This document shows, one piece after another, positions 44,194-51,285 of a stretch of 64,000 nt of DNA. The stretch's first letter is position 1; every line of letters starts with the position of its first letter. Under the pieces are notes generated by a model that was given only the letters and a program-made list of their open reading frames with translations, searched no databases and was not told the origin of the DNA. The position numbers and the translations under genes are program-made. This DNA is from Prevotellaceae bacterium UBA2448 (GTDB lineage Bacteria; Bacteroidota; Bacteroidia; Bacteroidales; Bacteroidaceae): assembly GCA_002342585.1 (NCBI GenBank), contig DDQG01000018.1, positions 62,001-126,000 on the forward strand, given 5' to 3'.

Positions 44194-44221
44194 AAATCCC
44201 GTCCAACTTTGGGCGGGATTT
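44194..44221 (-). terminator. Terminator of the 47.7-44.2 kb operon
   Basis: Stem of 11 bp with one T-G mismatch (AAATCCCGCCC pairing with its partner across 44194-44204 and 44211-44221), followed on the minus strand by a short T-run, 27 bases after the stop codon at 44248. Confidence 0.75.
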
Positions 44222-44247
44222 GTTATTGTATGTTGTAAATTTTTATT

Positions 44248-45762
44248 TTACTTGAGGATTTTGGTTACGATGCCCTCTGATTTGCGGCTGATGTAGATTT
44301 TGCCTGTCTGTGGAGCTGCTACCTGGATGCCGTCGAGGGTGTAGTATGTTACTGCATCGTCTGCAGCTGATTGGAGTGACTGAATCTCAGTAGCTTTAGT
44401 GGTGATAGCAACTGTGTATTCAGCATGTTTTGACATGTCGGCATTTATTGCAATTACTTTGAGGAAATATCCTCCTAATGCTTCGTCATGTGTGATATCT
44501 GTGAGAACATATGCTGTAGTGCTGTTTGTAGTAACTTCTACATCTTCCAATTTAGGGAGTTCACTCACTTCGAGATTATAGAGATAGGTGTCTGGCTTGA
44601 AGTCAGGGAGACTCACACCCTTAATCTTAATATCGGCTACCTTTGAGTTGTAAACAAAGGAGATGTCGTCAACGAGTACTTCGTCGTTATTGCTGCCCTT
44701 TCCCGGGGCGGCATTGGTAGAGATGGTGATGAGGACTGCCTTTGGATCTACTTCGTTCTCTGTGTATTCGAAAGGAACGGAGATGCGTGTCCATACGTCG
44801 CCGGTAACTGCTATCTGGTTGTTCTTTGCCTTTCCTACTACGTTAGTGTATGTCTTGTCTTCCGGATCTTGGTAGTATGTGCCGTCGGTGATGACTGCGC
44901 TGACCGTTGCATATGGGTAAGCAGGAGTTGCTTTGCCCTGGTTGAATTTAGTCCAGAACACGAGTGAATCAGGACGTGAGTACATAGGAGTATAGAAAGG
45001 CATGCCTGCTCCGTCGAGATCTGTCATGCTCATGTCGAGGTATGCATTATTGACAGTATTAGCTGCTGACATACTGCCGGCATTCATACGACCTGTTGTC
45101 ATGGTGCCGTTAGCGGTGACGCCAAATACTGATGTAGCGTAGATGCGTGCACTTGCCTCACCTGAGTGTGCATCTGTTGACTTTGCAATATGGTGGCCAG
45201 CCATAGATGCGAGGCTACCTGTAGCACTTTCGAATGAGTGCCATACGTTTGGCTCTACATATGTACCTGTAGAGGTATGCCAGTTTTCGAAGCCTTTGTT
45301 TGGCAGCTGGTATCCTTCACCCAATTCTACGTGGATCATTTGTTCGAGAGATTCTGTGAGGTCGATGTCGATGCAGCACCGGAGTTTGCCGTCTTCGATT
45401 TTTGCATAGAGATTCACGAGTACTGGTGGCAAAATAGTTGCCATCCAGAATGGAATTTCCGGGTCGTCGCCTTCAGTGATGGTTACTGTTTCAGTAGCGA
45501 AGAGGAGCATAACATCATCTGTTACAATAGGTGAGATGCCTTTGAGTTCCACGTTTCCTACTCCCATAGGACCTTCAGGACTTTGGAGAATGAAGTTTTT
45601 CAGATAGAAGTCGTAGAGACCTTCGTTTTCTGTGATACTGATTACAGTTCGCTGTTCAGAAGTATCGTCATTAATTGTGATTGACATTGGTACATCGTAG
45701 TCCGTTGCCTGAGCAGCAAGTGCTGTTACTACAGCAAAAAGTAGTGTAAAGATTTTTCTCAT
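44248..45762 (-). CDS. Secreted protein with calycin-like and PCMD-like domains
   Basis: A 504-residue exported protein (signal peptide MRKIFTLLFAVVTALAAQA). Residues ~22-145 are beta-rich and look like a lipocalin/calycin-type domain. Residues ~150-370 contain NKGFENWHT, YARIYATSVFG-like and LVDDISFVYNSKVADIKIKG segments found in PCMD (putative carbohydrate metabolism) domains. The end, TYYTLDGIQVAAPQTGKIYI then ending KILK, resembles Prevotella type IX-like sorting tails. It is the third gene of a minus-strand operon. Ligand unknown; a sugar-binding role is inferred from the family. Confidence 0.7.
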   Translation of the reverse strand: MRKIFTLLFAVVTALAAQATDYDVPMSITINDDTSEQRTVISITENEGLYDFYLKNFILQSPEGPMGVGNVELKGISPIVTDDVMLLFATETVTITEGDDPEIPFWMATILPPVLVNLYAKIEDGKLRCCIDIDLTESLEQMIHVELGEGYQLPNKGFENWHTSTGTYVEPNVWHSFESATGSLASMAGHHIAKSTDAHSGEASARIYATSVFGVTANGTMTTGRMNAGSMSAANTVNNAYLDMSMTDLDGAGMPFYTPMYSRPDSLVFWTKFNQGKATPAYPYATVSAVITDGTYYQDPEDKTYTNVVGKAKNNQIAVTGDVWTRISVPFEYTENEVDPKAVLITISTNAAPGKGSNNDEVLVDDISFVYNSKVADIKIKGVSLPDFKPDTYLYNLEVSELPKLEDVEVTTNSTTAYVLTDITHDEALGGYFLKVIAINADMSKHAEYTVAITTKATEIQSLQSAADDAVTYYTLDGIQVAAPQTGKIYISRKSEGIVTKILK

Positions 45763-45787
45763 ATTTTTTAAGTTTACAGTTTACGGT

Positions 45788-46543
45788 TTATTTTATTCTG
45801 TAGAAAAGTCCAATGGTGCCATAGATCGGATAGAGGGTCTGTTCTACGGTTTTGAAGTCGGAATGGTGGATGCCGGTGAGTCCCCATGCAAGGTCGGCTG
45901 AGAGTCCGAGGCGTCGCCAGAAGTTCCAATCTACTCCGGCGGAGATGCCGAACTGACAACGGCGCATGTCTTCTCCGAAGTCGTAGGTTGCCCACTCCCC
46001 TTCTTTGTCGCCCATGACTACCTTAGAACCAGTCGGGTCGTCCTTGCGGAGGTAGCCGTCGAAGGCATAGCCCTCGAACTGTCTGCAGGTGAGAATGGAG
46101 AGGTACGGACCGGCTTTGAGAGTGACGCTGTTACTGAGTCGGAAGGTGAGTTGCACGGGTATGGTAAACATACGCTGGCGTACTTGCTGACGCACATGAC
46201 CTGTGTAGAGTCCTTCGAGTTCGTCTTCGTCCATTTTCACTTTCATGTGGTAACCCTTTGTGGTCACTTCGGTGTCCATATCTTTTATCTCGAATCGTAC
46301 TCCGCCCAAGAGTCCGAAACGACTGGAGAGACGGTATTGGCAGTCGAAACCCACCATAAAGTTTGGTGTGACGCGAAACTTATCGAGACCTCGAATTTCG
46401 GCAGGCATTCCCAGTGGTGTTGTACCACCGACAGCATAGCCCACACGAGCTTTCATCTGGAATGTTTCGTCTGCGTTCTGCGCCATTGTGGAATGGGCAG
46501 TAAGCATGAATAGGACGAGTATGTATGATGCTAAATGTTTCAT
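45788..46543 (-). CDS. Outer-membrane beta-barrel protein
   Basis: A 251-residue protein with signal peptide (MKHLASYILVLFMLTAHSTMAQ, cut near AQ). The mature part shows alternating strands such as FRVTPNFMVGFDCQYRLSSR, FTIPVQLTFRLSNSVTLKAG and FGISAGVDWNFWRRLGLSAD, and ends IYGTIGLFYRIK, an aromatic strand typical of outer-membrane insertion. It resembles PorT-like or OmpW-like barrels. The start overlaps the stop of the preceding lipoprotein gene by 4 bp. Confidence 0.82.
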   Translation of the reverse strand: MKHLASYILVLFMLTAHSTMAQNADETFQMKARVGYAVGGTTPLGMPAEIRGLDKFRVTPNFMVGFDCQYRLSSRFGLLGGVRFEIKDMDTEVTTKGYHMKVKMDEDELEGLYTGHVRQQVRQRMFTIPVQLTFRLSNSVTLKAGPYLSILTCRQFEGYAFDGYLRKDDPTGSKVVMGDKEGEWATYDFGEDMRRCQFGISAGVDWNFWRRLGLSADLAWGLTGIHHSDFKTVEQTLYPIYGTIGLFYRIK

Positions 46544-47691
46544 TGTGTCAGTTCTGTCGTTTCACCCGATTTGAATGTGATTTCTACATTATCTATATAT
46601 AATGTACTACCTACGGCTCCTTCGAAAGTGTCGCCTGTCTTGCTTGAGGAGAACACGAGTGCGAGGTTGTAACCGCGGTCGGCAAGTAACTTTGCATCGA
46701 TAGGTGTGGAACCCTGGAAGGTCATTTCAAACTTCGTCCACTGGTCGGTAGCGGGAGTTGAGAGCACTTCTGCCTTACGAATTATGTAAGGACTGGAGAG
46801 CACGTCGTCGCCATGAAGCATGATTTCGCCCCCTGCTTCGTCGTGGTTGTAGTAGAGTACGGAATAGAGCGAAGGCAGGTCGATGCGGTCGGGGATTTCA
46901 TTGAAGTTCTTATCAGTAAACACAGGACCTGGGGTGTACTTGTAGTAGCCTGTTATCTTGACAGGTTCCTGAGTATAAGGAATACCCATCTGTGTACACA
47001 TGAGTGTATTGGTGAGGGCATAGCTTACGTCGAACGCACCGAGGTAGAAGTTGCCGGCAGCAATCGGTTTCTTGAAGGTCTTTCCCCAATTACCTGTAGA
47101 ACGCGTAGTGAGTCGGATGCACTTGCCATCGACTCCATTATCGTCGGGAACTGTAGGATAGTCCTCTGCAGGAACACTTGGTTTTGCTATCATATAACCT
47201 TCGTTGCCCGATGCCCAAATGTAGTTTTTGGTGCCGTTGTCGTCCTTGTAGAACCACACATAATACTTATTATTGGCACTCAGTTCGTAGTCGTCGAAGT
47301 CGTAACTGTTCGTAGGCTGCACACCCTCGCGGAAGTCAACCTGATAGGTGCGCTTCCAGTTGCCGTCTTCAGAGGTGACGGTATAAGTAACAGGTTCTTG
47401 ACTAAAATCGTGAATGCTGCCATTGGCAGGTGTGACAGTTGCTCCGGGAGTAAGTTTGAAATATACAGCCATAGCAGGCAGAGCAGAACGGTTGCGCACT
47501 GTAAATGTAATCAGGTTGGAGCTGGAAGGAATGTTCTCGATGCGCATATCAGTTTTCTGACTGAAATACTGATCGAGATTTTCACCCTCAACCCATGCTT
47601 CAAGTATGTCGCACTCCTTATTCTCAGGTTCACTCTTTATGCACGACACTAGAAGCGTTGCCAGCAAAAGTACGTAATAGGAATATCTCAT
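46540..47691 (-). CDS. PCMD-domain lipoprotein
   Basis: A 383-residue lipoprotein (MRYSYYVLLLATLLVSC, lipobox LVSC). After a short beta domain (~20-115, FTVRNRSALPAMAVYFKLTP) comes a PCMD domain (~125-383): ANNKYYVWFYKDDNG, KCIRLTTRSTGNWG, KITGYYKYTPGPVF and GSTLYIDNVEITF. Such proteins are surface lipoproteins of Bacteroidetes, thought to handle carbohydrates. I start at ATG 47691; the longer frame to 47787 passes through the promoter region. It is the first gene of the three-gene operon, with -7 box TACCTTTG at 47754-47761. Confidence 0.8.
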   Translation of the reverse strand: MRYSYYVLLLATLLVSCIKSEPENKECDILEAWVEGENLDQYFSQKTDMRIENIPSSSNLITFTVRNRSALPAMAVYFKLTPGATVTPANGSIHDFSQEPVTYTVTSEDGNWKRTYQVDFREGVQPTNSYDFDDYELSANNKYYVWFYKDDNGTKNYIWASGNEGYMIAKPSVPAEDYPTVPDDNGVDGKCIRLTTRSTGNWGKTFKKPIAAGNFYLGAFDVSYALTNTLMCTQMGIPYTQEPVKITGYYKYTPGPVFTDKNFNEIPDRIDLPSLYSVLYYNHDEAGGEIMLHGDDVLSSPYIIRKAEVLSTPATDQWTKFEMTFQGSTPIDAKLLADRGYNLALVFSSSKTGDTFEGAVGSTLYIDNVEITFKSGETTELTQ

Positions 47692-47753
47692 GAAGAAAAT
47701 AGTCGCTTTATTCAAAATGTCACCTAAAATGTCTGAAAATTCAGAAAACGCTG

Positions 47754-47782
47754 CAAAGGTACGATTTTTTTTCATACCTTTG
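47754..47782. promoter_or_regulatory. Back-to-back divergent promoters
   Basis: Minus-strand -7 box TACCTTTG at 47754-47761 (for the PCMD operon) and plus-strand -7 box TACCTTTG at 47775-47782 (for fabD), 13 bp apart. Each -7 box falls near the other's -33 region, so the polymerases should compete. Confidence 0.7.
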
Positions 47783-47818
47783 CACATATATTTATATAAA
47801 CATTAAAAAACTAACAAT

Positions 47819-48706
47819 ATGAAAGCATTTGTATTCCCTGGACAGGGCGCTCAGTTCTCGGGCATGGGTAAAGACCTTTACGAGACAAACCAAACAGCAA
47901 AAGAACTTTTCGACAAGGCAAACGACATTCTCGGATTCGACATCACTAAGATAATGTTTGAAGGTACAGCCGAAGAACTGAAGCAGACTAAGGTAACTCA
48001 GCCAGCCGTATTCCTTCACAGCGTAATCTCTGCTATCTGCATGGGTGACGCTTTCAAGCCAGATATGGTAGGCGGACACTCACTCGGTGAGTTTTCTGCC
48101 CTCGTAGCTGCCGGTGCACTCTCGTTCGAAGACGGTCTGAAACTCGTTTCTAAGCGTGCTATGGCTATGCAGAAGGCTTGTGAGGCTGCTCCAAGCACTA
48201 TGGCTGCTATCATCGGACTTACAGACGAACAGATTGAAGAGGTATGCAAGCAAATAAGCAAGGAAGGAAATATCGTTGTACCAGCAAATTACAACAACCC
48301 TGGTCAGCTCGTTATCTCTGGTAATATCGAAGCTGTTAACGAGGCTTGCGAAGCCCTCAAGGCTACAGGAGCAAAGCGTGCTTTGCCACTCCCTGTAGGC
48401 GGCGCTTTCCACTCACCACTCATGCAACCAGCTAAGGACGAATTGCAGGCTGCTATCGAACAGACTGAATTCAAGACTCCTAAGTGTCCTGTATATCAGA
48501 ACGTGGATGCTAAGGCACATACTAACCCAGAGGAAATTAAGCAGAACCTCATCGCTCAGCTCACTGCACCAGTACGTTGGACTTACGAAGTGCAGGCAAT
48601 GATTGCAGCAGGCGCTACAGACTTCACCGAGTGTGGTCCAGGAAAAGCTCTGCAGGGTATGATTGCAAAAATCAGCCGCGACGTAACTGCTCACGGAATC
48701 GAATAA
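47819..48706 (+). CDS. fabD: Malonyl-CoA:ACP transacylase
   Basis: A 295-residue enzyme that loads malonyl groups on acyl carrier protein for fatty-acid synthesis. The start MKAFVFPGQGAQFSGMGKDL is diagnostic, the active-site serine is in GGHSLGEFSAL, and the catalytic His is in VGGAFHSPLM. It is the first gene after the divergent promoter and lies 10 bp before the amylase gene, with which it is probably co-transcribed. Confidence 0.96.
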   Translation: MKAFVFPGQGAQFSGMGKDLYETNQTAKELFDKANDILGFDITKIMFEGTAEELKQTKVTQPAVFLHSVISAICMGDAFKPDMVGGHSLGEFSALVAAGALSFEDGLKLVSKRAMAMQKACEAAPSTMAAIIGLTDEQIEEVCKQISKEGNIVVPANYNNPGQLVISGNIEAVNEACEALKATGAKRALPLPVGGAFHSPLMQPAKDELQAAIEQTEFKTPKCPVYQNVDAKAHTNPEEIKQNLIAQLTAPVRWTYEVQAMIAAGATDFTECGPGKALQGMIAKISRDVTAHGIE

Positions 48707-48716
48707 TGTAAAGGTT

Positions 48717-50408
48717 ATGGAAAAGCCAATCATCTATCAGGTTTTCACACGATTATTTGGAGCAAACTCCACTAAGTGTGTACCTAACGGCAGCAAGAAA
48801 GAGAATGGCTGCGGACACTTGAGCGACTTCACAGGTGCCGCGTTGGATGCCATCAAGGAACTAGGTGCTACCCACATCTGGTACACCGGACTCATCGAGC
48901 ACGCCACACAAAGTGATTATACTGAATACGGAATCAGACGCGACCACCCTGCCATTGTGAAGGGACGCGCCGGGTCACCCTATGCCATCAAGGACTATTA
49001 TGATATAGATCCAGACTTGGCTACAAAGGTGACAGACCGATTCCATGAGTACGAAAACCTAGTGAAGCGAACTCATAAGGCTGGACTGAAGATGATTATA
49101 GATTTCGTTCCAAACCATGTGGCTCGTCAGTATCATTCGGATTCAAAACCTATGAGTGTACCTGACTTCGGAGAAAACGACGAACCAAGTTGGGCTTTCT
49201 CTCCACAGAATAACTTCTACTATTTGCCAGGAACTAAGTTCTCGCCAAATTTCGACCTGAACGACCCGGAGCAGGGACCATACGAGGAGTACCCATGCAA
49301 GGCTACGGGCAACGACTGCTTCAGTCAGTGGGTGAGCCGCAACGACTGGTACGAAACCGTAAAACTGAACTACGGCATAGATTATCAAGGCGACCATCAG
49401 TTGGTGTTCAGTCCGGCAACTCCAGACACATGGGTCAAGATGCGCGACATCCTACTTTTCTGGGCATCTACAGGAGTAGATGGTTTCCGCTGCGACATGG
49501 CAGAAATGGTACCAGTAGATTTCTGGGGATGGTGCATTCCGCAGATTAAAAAAGAATATCCTGAAGTAATATTCATAGCTGAAGTATATAATCCACACGA
49601 ATACCGCAACTACATACATCGCGGTAAGTTCGACTACCTGTATGACAAGGTGGGACTCTACGACACCCTGCGCTCAGTAATGGGCGGACAGTCGGCAAGC
49701 CTCATCACTGGTCAGTGGCAGGCAGTGGAAGACATACAGAGCCATATGCTCAACTTCCTCGAAAACCACGATGAACAGCGCATTGCAAGCCGGTTCTTCG
49801 CAGGTAATGCAGAAAAGGGTAAACCAGCTCTACTCGTGTCAGCACTGATGCAGACCAATCCTATGATGATTTATTTCGGACAGGAACTCGGCGAGCCAGG
49901 AATGGACGCAGAAGGATTCTCTGGCGAGGACGGCAGAACCACTATCTTCGACTACTGGACAATAGATAAGATACGTCGCTGGAGAAACGGAGGTAAGTTC
50001 GACGGCAAACAACTCACTAAGGAAGAAAAAGAACTGCGTCACTACTACGACAAGGTGCTCCGCATGTGCAATAAGGATAAGGCAATACGCGAAGGACAGT
50101 TCTTCGATATTATGTACGCCAACTACGACAACGAACTGATGGACACCAATAAGCTATATGCTTTCTTAAGAAAATCAGGCAAGGAACTCATCCTCGTAGT
50201 GGCAAACTTCAGCGATGAGATGCAGCGTACATGGGTGAAGATACCTGCTCACGCCTTTGAAGTACTCAGCATCCCTACCTTTACAGAGAAAACCGAATGT
50301 AAGGAATTGCTGGCCCACACAACAGAGAAACATATTCTCGTGCCAGACGGCACTACATACCTCGAGGTACCGGCAAACGGAGGAAAAATACTGAAATTCA
50401 CTCTGTAA
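48717..50408 (+). CDS. Alpha-amylase family (GH13) glycoside hydrolase
   Basis: A 563-residue GH13 enzyme with no signal peptide, so it acts in the cytoplasm on alpha-glucans. The conserved regions appear in order: region I DFVPNHV, region II GFRCDMAE with the nucleophile Asp, region III FIAEVY with the acid Glu, and region IV FLENHDEQR. A C-terminal beta domain (~470-563) follows. The substrate (maltodextrin, glycogen or a trehalose-type sugar) cannot be fixed from this. Confidence 0.92.
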   Translation: MEKPIIYQVFTRLFGANSTKCVPNGSKKENGCGHLSDFTGAALDAIKELGATHIWYTGLIEHATQSDYTEYGIRRDHPAIVKGRAGSPYAIKDYYDIDPDLATKVTDRFHEYENLVKRTHKAGLKMIIDFVPNHVARQYHSDSKPMSVPDFGENDEPSWAFSPQNNFYYLPGTKFSPNFDLNDPEQGPYEEYPCKATGNDCFSQWVSRNDWYETVKLNYGIDYQGDHQLVFSPATPDTWVKMRDILLFWASTGVDGFRCDMAEMVPVDFWGWCIPQIKKEYPEVIFIAEVYNPHEYRNYIHRGKFDYLYDKVGLYDTLRSVMGGQSASLITGQWQAVEDIQSHMLNFLENHDEQRIASRFFAGNAEKGKPALLVSALMQTNPMMIYFGQELGEPGMDAEGFSGEDGRTTIFDYWTIDKIRRWRNGGKFDGKQLTKEEKELRHYYDKVLRMCNKDKAIREGQFFDIMYANYDNELMDTNKLYAFLRKSGKELILVVANFSDEMQRTWVKIPAHAFEVLSIPTFTEKTECKELLAHTTEKHILVPDGTTYLEVPANGGKILKFTL

Positions 50409-50411
50409 ATT

Positions 50412-50441
50412 TTGTAAATTCACAAAAACTCCGTACCTTCG
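50412..50441 (+). promoter_or_regulatory. Promoter of rpsP
   Basis: TTG at 50412-50414 within TTTTG, a 19-bp spacer, and -7 box TACCTTCG at 50434-50441, very close to the Bacteroidetes consensus. It implies a 5' leader of about 115 bases. Confidence 0.75.
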
Positions 50442-50446
50442 CAGCC

Positions 50447-50546
50447 GCTTTTACGAGATAAAAGCAAAAAAGTCAACCGTTGCTACGTGTTAGCAACATA
50501 TTCATTAACCCCAAGCCAGAGGACTAACGAGATTAGTTCAAGGCTT
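50447..50546 (+). promoter_or_regulatory. Structured mRNA leader of rpsP
   Basis: Three hairpins in a row in the untranslated leader: GCTTTT/AAAAGC (50447-50466), GTTGCTA-CGTGT-TAGCAAC (50479-50497), and a two-part stem AAGCC/GGCTT enclosing ACTAA/TTAGT (50513-50546). The third ends 20 bases before the start codon. It may be a protein-binding or attenuating leader, as seen for other ribosomal protein genes. Confidence 0.55.
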
Positions 50547-50566
50547 ACAAAAAAACAATTAAAACA

Positions 50567-51190
50567 ATGAGTAAGAAGGGATCTACAAGAATCAGACTTC
50601 AGCGTCATGGTCGTAAGAACTATGCTTTCTACAGCATCGTTATCGCTAATGCAAATGCTCCACGTGACGGACGTTTCATTGAGAAGCTCGGTACTTACAA
50701 TCCAAACACCGACCCAGCTACAATCAGCTTAAACTTCGAGCGTGCACTTTACTGGGTAGAAGTTGGTGCTCAGCCAACTGACACAGTACGCAACATCCTC
50801 TCAAAGGAAGGCGTATATCTGATGAAGCACCTAAAAGGTGGTGTGAAGAAAGGCGCATTCGACGAGGCTGCAGCAGAATCTAAGTTTGCAGCATGGAAGG
50901 CTGAAAAGGCTCAGAAGGCTGCTAAGTATGCTGAAGACCTCGCTAAGGCAGACAAGGCAAACGCTAAGGCTCGTCTGGAAGCAGAGAAAAAAGCTAACGA
51001 AGCTGTTGCTGCTAAGGTTGCAGAGAAGAAAGCTGCTGCAAAGGCTGCTGAAGAAGCAGCTGCTGCTGAAGCTGCTGCAGAGGCTGCTGCTGAAAACGCA
51101 GAAGCAACTGAGGCTACTGAAGCTGCTGAAGCTACTACTGAGGCACCAGCAGAGGAAGCTACTGCTACAGAAGCTCCTGCTGAAGCATAA
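50567..51190 (+). CDS. rpsP: 30S ribosomal protein S16 with long alanine-rich tail
   Basis: A 207-residue bS16. The first ~85 residues are the ribosomal domain ([41 protein letters not shown]). The remaining ~120 are a Lys/Ala/Glu-rich extension that becomes acidic and Thr/Pro-rich at the end. Bacteroidetes S16 is usually longer than that of E. coli (82 residues), though this tail is long and of very low complexity. The strong promoter, structured leader and terminator make it a single-gene unit. Confidence 0.95.
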   Translation: MSKKGSTRIRLQRHGRKNYAFYSIVIANANAPRDGRFIEKLGTYNPNTDPATISLNFERALYWVEVGAQPTDTVRNILSKEGVYLMKHLKGGVKKGAFDEAAAESKFAAWKAEKAQKAAKYAEDLAKADKANAKARLEAEKKANEAVAAKVAEKKAAAKAAEEAAAAEAAAEAAAENAEATEATEAAEATTEAPAEEATATEAPAEA

Positions 51191-51206
51191 TCAGAAGTTA
51201 GAAGAA

Positions 51207-51246
51207 AAAGAAGTCCTGAAGGCATTGAGCTTTCAGGACTTCTTTA
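51207..51246 (+). terminator. Terminator of rpsP
   Basis: Stem of 13-14 bp (AAGAAGTCCTGAA and its complement TTCAGGACTTCTT) with a loop of ~11, followed by a T-rich stretch, 17 bases after the stop. Confidence 0.85.
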
Positions 51247-51285
51247 TTTATATTTCAAAGGGGAGATTCCCTGATGCATAACGCA

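Noticed and set aside
46813..47652. 279-codon plus-strand frame
   Set aside because: Antisense to the PCMD lipoprotein gene, which has a signal peptide, lipobox and domain pattern; the plus frame has none.
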